Positions 55,492-64,000 of a DNA stretch of 64,000 nt are shown piece by piece; positions within the stretch are counted from its first letter, which is position 1, and each line of letters starts with the position of its first letter. The DNA lies in assembly GCA_037367405.1 (NCBI GenBank), contig JAZKJV010010526.1:584501-648500 (forward strand), written 5' to 3'. A program made the translations under genes and the position numbers. The notes under the pieces were generated by a model. It searched no databases and had not been told where the DNA came from. It saw nothing but the letters and a program-made list of their open reading frames with translations. Source of the DNA: Ottelia alismoides. Its lineage: Eukaryota; Streptophyta; Magnoliopsida; Alismatales; Hydrocharitaceae.

Positions 55492-56720
55492 TCAAATATG
55501 GACTCGAAGATGAAGAAAACTTTCCTTTATTATTTTTTTTGTGTTTTTCATATGGTCCTGAGGTACAAAAACTAGAGAAAACACAAGTGGAATGGAAATG
55601 GTGGCATCAGTACCACCCATAGAAACTATCTTCGCGGCATCAGCACCACGCTCTGGCTCAGCATCATGAATAGTGGTGGCCTCAGTACCACAGGTTAGAT
55701 TTAGAGAAGCGATGGTCTCAGTACCGTCGATTGGATTAGCATCATCCTTGATGGAATCAGTACCACCGTCATCAACATCATCATCAGCATCAGCATCGCT
55801 GTTGTCCTCGTCTCGTGCTCCTGAATCCTCATAGTGTCGTTGCTCAGATGAGGCACTGCCGACTGGCATCCTACCGCTCCTAAGTGACACAAAATCAGCA
55901 TCAAATGTGTGTGAAGAAATGTCACCCAATAAATCACCAGGAGTGGTGGTCTCTGTGAACTTTACCTGCTTAGACTTTTTCTTTAGGTTGTTCGGGTTGG
56001 TCTCGATCTAAGCAGGTATGGCGGCCTTGCCCTTAATGATCTCCCTCATATCCTGGTAAAACTCATCCATCTCCCACATGAAGGATGCCTGCTAGTCTGA
56101 GAGTAGACGGGCTAGACCATCGAGAGCTGGGTTCTCATAGACTGGCCCTTGAGGACTGGATGGGTTGCCTCACTGGAGATGAGGCTGCTGCTGCTGAAAC
56201 TGGTGGGAGGGGGGGCTGAGAATACTGCTGTGGCTGCTACTGGTGCTACCTCCACTATTGTCCCTGTTGGTAGGGACGAGAACCCGACTGAAAGTGCTGC
56301 TTCTGTGGCTAGTGGGAGAAATGGGGCTGCTGCTGATGGCTGAACTCTCCACCCTGAACTGGAGGCTACTGCTAGGATGAGGTACCTCTGGTCGACCACC
56401 TGAATCCGGGATGATCTCGGCGAATCCCAAATTGCTGTCGGTCATACCAAATCCTGTTGACTTCCATCAACTGCTCCTGCTTGTAGGGGGGATGGAGGGA
56501 GAATTGCCAGTGGCTGATCATGCTGATACACTACCATTTGAGTGTCCTAAGATGGAGGTGGCTGAGAGTACTGGTGTTGTAGGTGCTGGAACGGTTTTGC
56601 CTGGATGTGGTGGACCTGGCAAATCGGGGAAGATTGCTGGGACGAGCTACTATTGCTAGGATCAGCCTGTGACATGAGACGGGGCTGAGAAGCCATCTAT
56701 GCCTCCTTGAGACACGTGAT
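55492..56720 (-). pseudogene. gag-PR linker of element E
   Basis: Acidic low-complexity segment (DNSDADADDDVDDGGTDSIK, 55492-55929) with a repeating GTDAT/GTETI-like unit of about 10-16 residues, and SLRSGR at its start, which matches the SLRSGR of element A near 5960. 55930-56720 is Gln/Pro/Ser-rich and broken. No enzyme motif. Confidence 0.65.
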
Positions 56721-58130
56721 CTAGGTCTTCAGGTTACTCAGATTCTGTGCAAAATGATCTATCTGAGTCATGCCCTGGCACTGCTTCTTCTCAATGATCT
56801 CGATGCGGTCCAGCTTCTCGTTGATAATGCCCATGTCAGTGACCGATGACTCTGCATGTGCTACGGCTCCTGAAGAAGTCGATGGACCTGCATCAACTCG
56901 TGTTATGCTCTGATAGGATACGACATGGGGTGTGGGCTTCCCCTTACTGTAGAGCCAGGTCTGAGACATCATTGTGTAATTCTCCGCCATCTCCTCATAG
57001 ATGGCCTAGACCTGGTCTTCATCCTTGGCAAAATAGGAGCCCCCACAAGAAGTGTTAACTAGCCCCTACAGCTCCGGTGCTAGCCCACATAAGAAGCTCT
57101 ATACTAGGTTGGGCTTTGATATGTCGTGATGGGGACACTGGTCGATGAGCTCACAGAATCGATCCTATGCTTCATGGAACTGCTCGTTGAGGATCATAGA
57201 GAAATTATTGATCAGAGCTCGTGATGCGTTCATCCGGCCGAGTGGATAGTACTTGTTCAAGTACTTGATCCGGAGTTGCTCTCACAAAGTAACGTATCTC
57301 CTCAAATGCTTCAGACAGTAGGCTTCTCTATCGACTAGGGAGAATGGGAATGCCATCATCTTGATGTTGTCCTCATCCTCATATCTGTCGTAGACAGTGC
57401 TGCAGATAATCTCAAACTCCTGCAGGTGTTTATGCGGCTCCTTGGTCCATGAAACTTGGGCAAGAGCTGAATGGTCTGGGGAGGGAGCTTGAAGTCTCCT
57501 AGAATCTACAAAAGCTGGATCTAATGGTGTGTAAGGGTTGCACCGGAGTTGTGCAACTCCCTCATCGGCCTGGCTGGTCAGACTGCTCCTGCAGCTTGTA
57601 TGGTTGTCCTCCATATCCTCCTCCAACCTCTGGGATCCCTCCACCGCCTGCTCTGTTTGGCTCTCCTCTATTGGCTCGCATCTGTGCTATCTCTCGGCGC
57701 ACCTCTGCCATGAAGGCTCCCTGGTCTCTAATCTGACTCTACATCATATCTAGGGAGGCAAGAAGTGTGTTGTTGATGGCACCTTGATCTAAAACATATG
57801 TCAAACCTTGGGGTTGTCCATCAATGCGCTCCTCACTCTAGACATCTCATGGGTCTCTGCAAAGGAAAAAAACTTGAACTTAGGTGTCGTCATAAGAACA
57901 AATTGTTGTGCTGCTGGTCTCTGCTCGGGCACCTTGGGACTGGAAGAAGGGTGGTCGAGGGGGGACAGGGTGGAAGCGAACTCAGGTTCGGAGAACGGGT
58001 CTAGGCTCTCGAGAACCTGCCTAGATGAGTGAGTCGGAGTGCTCGAGAGTGGTGTTACAGGGGGCATCGTAAGGGACATCCGACCCATCATCGTGATGTG
58101 GAAAATGATGCAGACGGGATCTGGAAACAA
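56721..58130 (-). pseudogene. gag: gag of element E
   Basis: - strand start ATG at 58130 (MFPDPV) or an internal one at 58089; the core between 57644 and 57000 shows WTKEPHKHLQEFEIICS, FPFSLVDREAYCLKHL, KYLNKYYPLGRMNASR, NEQFHEA and CGLAPEL, the same blocks as in A and B. A likely coiled coil (INEKLDRIEIIEKKQ) follows. Several stops and frame changes (near 57280, 57190, 57010). Confidence 0.8.
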
Positions 58131-59422
58131 ACATGATCAGCAATCAAACCCTAATTTCATCTAGGCAACGTTGAGCTGATGACCGTGAAGGTTAGGTCAT
58201 TAATCTTGTCAATTTTATTTAGGTTACAAGTCAGTCTTGCAGAGCGATTAAGCGAGCTGTTGGGTACCTGATGCTCCCAAGAGACTGGCCCAATCCCAAA
58301 TCTAGATCTTTCCCATCCAGTACAAGTTGCGGACCATTTACCGGCTACCCGATCTACTCGCTCTGTTAAGGATAAGGCAGCCCGCTTTACCGGAAACTAG
58401 AGCGATCATCACTAGAGAATGACTAACCCCAAGACCAGTAGTCTAACTAGAGTTCAGGTGTGGCTCTAGCCTAGTGTGTGGGTCACTCTGTCGTGAAAGC
58501 AAACCAAACAATGAGGGGATGACTCTCTCAAGACAGATTTTTAAGTGAGGTGTCTTTTAGGATCAAGTTTGTTTATCAATCCTAATTTTATAGTTTTCTC
58601 TTTTTTATGGTATTTTTCAATAATAAACAAACTCCTAATGAATTTTTGATCTCCTGATTATTTTTAAGTCCAAAAATAGGGGGATAAGTTTAAAAAGCCG
58701 ACGCACGATCAAACACTATGATGCATACAAAGTAAGAAGGGTGTACCTGACTCTAGCTCTCTACAACAACCTTAGACGAGCAATTTATAAGATCACAGAG
58801 AACAATAGCTAACTGATCAGAGAGAGGTCGATGTCTGGTCTTGGATGTCGATCGGTGTTCGCCAAAATGGATCTTGCATGCACTGTATAGGACCTCTACG
58901 GCACGTGACCTCTCAATCAACCAAGTTAACATTTTTATTATGATTTCTATTAAGATCCAATTATGAATCTATAGGTGCATGCACGATATTAGGGTTGGGC
59001 CTTAATTATTTACATCACAATTAGAGAAATTCCTTAGAGTAGGAGCCAAAATCTTCGAGAATCAAATAGAAAATAAAAAGCGAGAAACAAAACCGACGAA
59101 AATCACGATGAGGTCCCCCGAGCACACCGGTGATCGGCGAAACAAATCTCGATAAGTCTCAAGAGTCCAAGAAAGCGTATGAGTGTCCCTATGTTATTAC
59201 AACAATAATAATGTGCTGAAAAGAAAACCTAACTACTCTATTCTATATAACTAATGTCAGGTTGTCCTCCTGTTCCTCCTTCGGTGCGATTATTCCAACC
59301 GAAAGCCGCAATGTCCTCGGGCGGTCCCTTGCACAAAAAGTAAAGCCGAGAGAATGTCATAAAAATAGTTACATAAAATAGATAAAAATAAACATAAATC
59401 TGAAAAGACTACTAAGCCAAGC
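58131..59422 (-). other. Untranslated leader of element E
   Basis: Noncoding; 58180-58740 resembles the B leader (shared AAATAAAATTGACAAGAT and the GTGACCC stretch). No gene seen. Confidence 0.6.
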
Positions 59423-59440
59423 TCCCCAACAACGGTGCCA
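59423..59440 (-). other. Primer-binding site of element E (degenerate)
   Basis: - strand TGGCACCGTTGTTGGGGA: three changes from the tRNA-Asp match of B, all explainable as C-to-T or G-to-A. Spacing to the LTR is 3 nt. Confidence 0.8.
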
Positions 59441-59443
59441 TTC

Positions 59444-60640
59444 TGATGAGCGAAAAGTAAACTAGGGACAAGTATCAAGAATAATCATGGGTCATTGTCA
59501 CCCCAATCAGCCAATCATACACAACAAGAAAAAAAGAGAACCACACAAATCAAGAAATTAGACACAAAATTGATGTCAGCGGTCTCCTCTATTTATTTAA
59601 CCTGGTATAGAGACATGGTAGAACACAAAGAGCACAGAAATGTACAAAGTAGTCCTACTCAGAGAATCAAAAGCATATTTTTGTGGTTTTTAATTTTGCA
59701 TTTTTTTATATTTTCCAAAATAAGAAAACAAACAAAATAAAAAAGAAGAACAAGGTACACTAATTTTTATTAAGATTAGAAATGCTCAAAAATAGGAAAC
59801 AAACATATTTTTATGTTTTTCAAATATTCAAATGTTTTTGGTGATTTTTTGTGATTTTTCAAATTTTTCATATGATTTTATAAAAATCAAAGAAAGGCAT
59901 AAATGGAAAACAGTGTATAACCTTGACTAAAAAGTAAGTTTAAAATAATAGCAATGCCCTAATGTCCTGGTTGTATTTTTATGAAAAAGTAAAAAAATAA
60001 CTACAAACAACAACTGAAATTCAATTTTTTTATTTTTTCTAAAATTTTTAATGATTTTTATAAGTTTTTAGAGTTTTTAGCTTTTTAGGGTTTTATAAGA
60101 GATAATGCAACAAAAATTGTACTGGAATGAAAACACACAAAAACAAGTACATAATATTTTTTTGTAATTTTTGAACCAATTTTTATATTTTTTATGTGTT
60201 TTATAAAATTAACATAGTAAGTTTTAGGTGTTTTTGATTTTTAAAAAATATCAAATAAAACTAAACTAAGTCACAAAAATCACCATAAATATTACGTGTT
60301 TGCAGTAGCTAACAATATTTTTTGTGGGATTTTTGGAGGTAATTAAGTAAGTATTTGATTGAAAACAAAGCACACAACATGCAGAGACCTAAATGCAATT
60401 ATATGTAAGTTTCTAGGCCAAAAGATAACAAATATAAACAGCTCCAGGCAAAAGTTGCAAATTGTCCAGGTTATTCACGCACGTGCGCAATAAACTACGC
60501 ATAGTGTCATAAATGCAAATACCATAAACTTTACATTCAAAGCATAACACAACAGAAGTTCAAGGCAAAAAATGCAAAAACACCAGAAAAAACACAAGTG
60601 AGAATCACGTGTTGTCCCAGATTGTTGTGAATGGAGAAGA
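59444..60640 (-). repeat. 5' LTR of element E (3' part)
   Basis: - strand end CTCATCA at 59444; the AT-rich U5 resembles B and H. Homology fades to the right; the promoter part is not present. Confidence 0.75.
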
Positions 60641-61326
60641 AGATGTAAATTGAAATCGACTCCCATCCACAACGAGGGATGTGGAACAAGAGCGGTCCCA
60701 GTTTATTAGGTGATACAGGGGGTGGAAAGTAGACGAGGAGTCTAGAGATTGGCCCACAAGGTTTGGACCAAGTTCTCGGGAATCACCTCGAATTATTTAC
60801 GATGTCGAGTCTATGGAATTGATGTGTGCGTTAGTGAAATCCCGACTAAACCATCCATGCGGTTGTTAATGAGGAATAGAAAGGAGTGTAAAATAGTAGA
60901 CCGGATCGAACTGAGCAGGGGGGTCAAAAGGAAGGCACATATGACAAAATTTGCGCAAATGTGTGGGACTTATCTTAGAATCTTAATCTAGATCTATACA
61001 AACACAATACAAAATTGGGTTCACCAACTCACTCCATGTGAAACCATAATAGATCGACTATTTATTATATTTTCAAATTTTAGAGTTTTTATTTCAGGCT
61101 TATCTTATTTAACTAGTTAGCATGCTAACCCTATAGGAGAGAGAATACTGCCAGAAAAGCATCACATACTTGTCCTCCTACTTTATAACATGTAGTCTGC
61201 ACTTTTTGAGGTCCTTGTAAACTTTCTTGGATCCCTACTTAGCTAAAGGAAAAAAGGGAGGAAGCCGATAGGTGAAACCACTACTTCGGGCCTCACTCAC
61301 AACGTAATCACCTGTGAGCATGCAAG
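60641..61326. other. Unassigned stretch left of K2
   Basis: May be the rest of the E LTR or other DNA. It has an 80-codon open frame (60749-60991, +) with no recognised domain. Nothing else could be identified. Confidence 0.4.
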
Positions 61327-63958
61327 TGAAGGATATGGTTAGATCCTCAAGCGCATCACGGAAGCGTGAGCGTCGTATCGAATACGACGAGGAGCAACTA
61401 GTCGCACTAGTTGCTCGATGCAGCGGAATTTAAAATTTTTTTTATACGACGAAACCACATGATCCAAGAACACTTCTCGAATCGTTTCGTCTAAACCACA
61501 AACAAGTAATAGGATTACCTCTTGAAGCGTGGTTGCGATCGAGTCTCTAAACGAAGAGACCTCCTGTCTCAAGTCCGATCCGACGGAGGAGACGCTTGCG
61601 AGCGCGGGGATGAACCGCGTGCTTCTCGCAATCCATGTTGATGATCCAAGCGGCGGATCTCCTGATCTCGACACATGAGATCCATCGTCTTCTTCACGAG
61701 CGAGGCACACCGAAGGAGACAGAGATCCACGAGCAGAAGAACAGGCAGCATAACGACGATGCCGCGGCGATGGAGAACCTCTCCATGGCATCCATGGTGG
61801 ACGGCCATGAGAGGGAGAGAGAGGGCTGACCTCTAAAGAGAAAAAGAGAGGGAGAGAGAGATGCTTCTCAAGCATTATGTGTAAAGAGAGAGCCAAGAAT
61901 GCCTCTCTATTTATAGGGTTTTGGGATCCATGGATCTCAATCCATGTGTCATATAAAATCAATGGATGAGATTGATTTATGACAATCCAATGGTCAAGAT
62001 TGTTGTTGGTAAAAGCCAACAACTTGTGATTTAATTTTGATTAAATATATTTGATAAATCAAATAAATATAATACCAAATTAAACCACACAAATAGAGAG
62101 AGAGAGAGAAAATAAGGGAGATACACCTTCCTCTTTGGAAGGGGGGACGGCCACCAATTCCCTCAAGGAATTGGTGCCGCCCCCTCCTTTCCAAAAGGGG
62201 AGGGCAATCTCCTTGATTTTCTCTCCATCCAATTTCCAACAACAATTTGTTGGTATTTTAATTCACCAAAATAATTCTCAATTAATTTTGGGAATATTGC
62301 AATCTTGACATTGAATTATTGTGAATCAAATTCACAACCCAAAACAAAATGTAATTTACATTTTCAATTAATTAAACAATGTGTATCCAATACACATTAA
62401 TAATTAATCTACTAATATAAATTATATTTAACTCTCTCTAATACATTATAAATCACATTTATAATATATTATGAATAATTGGATATTACTATCCACATTA
62501 TTCTTATCCTTGATAATTAAATCATATTTAATCATCTTGGATCTCTTTATCTCATGTGTTCAAATAATATGAATCACATTCACATTATTCACATCTTTGA
62601 TAATTTATCTAAGATAACTCTCCTTATAATATGAATCAAATTCATATTATTCATGATAATTAAATCACATTTAATTATCCTTTTTCTCAATGCTCGGATA
62701 CATATATCAACAATAGAATTATCCATGAACTCTTTCAAGGATAATGCGCTTTCTCCGCGAATACTTGGAGATAAGGACAGGGCGATTGTATTGTTCCACG
62801 TATAGTGACATGGATATTGAGATCACATCTCAAATCCAGATCTCGGGCCTCCCATAGATGCTTGATTAAATCAAGACCGCAAATCTAATCTTCTCATTGA
62901 ATCTAAATCACATTCAGATCATTGTCCAACATTTGGACTAAGATCAGATTACTTCTATACTGAAAGGAGTCACTAAAATCCAGACCCGTTTCATCACTCC
63001 CTAGGAATGGAAGCGTCATGGTTATACAACCGTTTATTATCACATCACCCTCAGGTATTCCTAATACCTGTACATCCTGCATACTGGAAGACTCAGATTA
63101 AACCAGAAGTATTAGATCAACTTTACACTGTCTACTTCAGGGTTTTATCAGTAAGTTTCTCATTCGATCATTGGGAGTCGGTATTGATCATATACTTTCC
63201 AAAAGCATATATCATACCTAGGTCTTGATCATATACTTTCCAGAAGTATATATCAAACCAACAAATTCAGTCAAGCTTCCAAAGCGAGACGACCGTGCGC
63301 ACGGAATTTGATTCTTCCCAATATCTCATGAGTGAGCTCTTGTCTTCCGGTTCAGTAGTGAACCTGTATGATCCCTTTGAGAGATCGTATTACTCATATG
63401 CCCTTATATGCACACCAGCGCGCCGGTGTATAGACCTTGATTAGGCCATCAACCTATTGGTCTGCCAAATGTACATACTCAGACATATAGTAACACATCT
63501 GTCTCCGGTCAGAGGATGTGTGCCTATATCATGACAGCATATGATATAGGACTTTGGTTATCTCGATCTTGTTAAGTCAACTCTTTGACCTAACTTATCC
63601 GACACCTCCGAATCTCTATTCCTATGCAGAGGACCTGCATCAAGAGGTCGGTCAGATATCAACCTAAATGAGATAGGATTGCCATCTCCTACTCAGGCTG
63701 GAGATCATCTCTTAATAATCATTTGGCGGTGCTTGATGAGTCCTCAATCTAACTCATTAGATATTCATCTAAGCACCAGCCTCTATGATTCAATAATTGA
63801 ATCAACAGCTGTATGATCATTAAGATGGCCATGGTACATAACCCTAATTGTACTAAGGGACCTATTATGCAAACTATGTACTCTTTATTTCAGATTAAGG
63901 AGTGAATTGCAATAACATTTATTGCATAATGGCTCGCCGTGGGCTCGCATGTCCAACA
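61327..63958 (-). repeat. K2: copia-like LTR, reverse strand
   Basis: - strand start TGTTGGACATGC at 63958, end ATATCCTTCA at 61327 (2632 bp). It is an uninterrupted copy of K and shows the empty sites of C and B. TATA on the - strand at 61909-61916. Contains the AT palindrome cluster (62500-62680). The adjacent PPT shows it is the 3' LTR of an element that extends beyond the window. Confidence 0.85.
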
Positions 63959-64000
63959 ATCTCCCACTAGCCCAAAGAGCCATTAATGGGCTAATCATTT
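63959..64000 (-). other. PPT and end of the internal region of copia-like element K2
   Basis: - strand GGGCTAGTGGGAGAT next to the LTR start, a typical copia-type polypurine tract. The rest of the element is outside the window. Confidence 0.7.

Larger units (their letters stand above)
44641..61326 (-). mobile_element. Element E: Athila-like Ty3/gypsy element, reverse strand
   Basis: From right to left: truncated 5' LTR, degenerate tRNA-Asp PBS, leader, gag, protease, RT, RNase H, integrase, hairpin-containing 3' region, PPT and truncated 3' LTR. A solo LTR (F) splits the RT-RNase H junction. Coding domains carry nonsense codons, mostly of C-to-T type. LTR and 3' region resemble element B, making E a decayed relative of a possible helper of B. 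Confidence 0.88.

Overview
The window is plant nuclear heterochromatin made almost entirely of nested LTR retrotransposons. I see no host protein gene. A plant origin follows from Ty3/gypsy polyproteins of the Athila type (long LTRs, primer-binding sites matching tRNA-Asp, an Asn-Gly-Ser-Ser protease motif) and from a decayed piece of a plant-type cytoplasmic 25S rRNA gene. The species cannot be named from the sequence. The decay pattern (many C-to-T and G-to-A changes, nonsense codons in most domains, solo LTRs) suits a large, methylated genome.

Layout from left to right. (1) Element A, + strand, 1-15582: an Athila-like element with a 5' LTR cut by the window edge, PBS, gag, protease, RT-RNase H, a deleted integrase, a structured 3' region, PPT and 3' LTR. 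(2) Element D, - strand: gypsy pol fragments at 15583-16235 and 41323-43400, split by K. (3) K, a solo copia-like LTR (16236-41322) inserted in D and itself split by two later insertions: C (18626-27749, duplication AAGAG) and B (27921-41291, duplication GTTGC). C has lost nearly all its internal region and most of its 5' LTR; in their place lie a 25S rDNA fragment, a GATC-rich satellite, a second tandem array and two pairs of inverted arms. B is a structurally complete, young-looking, non-autonomous element with a gag and an acidic ORF but no pol. (4) H, a + strand LTR 3' fragment (about 43400-44640), collides with the 3' LTR of (5) element E, - strand, 44641-61326, an Athila-like element with recognisable gag, PR, RT, RH and IN, interrupted by a solo LTR F (49661-53300, duplication ATATC). 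(6) K2, a - strand copia-like LTR (61327-63958) with the start of its internal region at the right edge.

How the parts relate. E carries pol and shares LTR-end, PPT and 3' noncoding sequence with B, so E-like copies are the obvious candidates for supplying B with enzymes. A, B and E share an unusual 3' architecture: a series of perfect or near-perfect hairpins, each ending in a copy of the polypurine tract that also sits next to the 3' LTR. The LTRs of A, B, C and F each contain a candidate intron of about 290-311 bp with plausible splice sites downstream of the promoter region. A, C and F also share a 41-bp hairpin and a GTTGGATC palindrome in U3. These shared cis structures, rather than any coding gene, are the most interesting content here.
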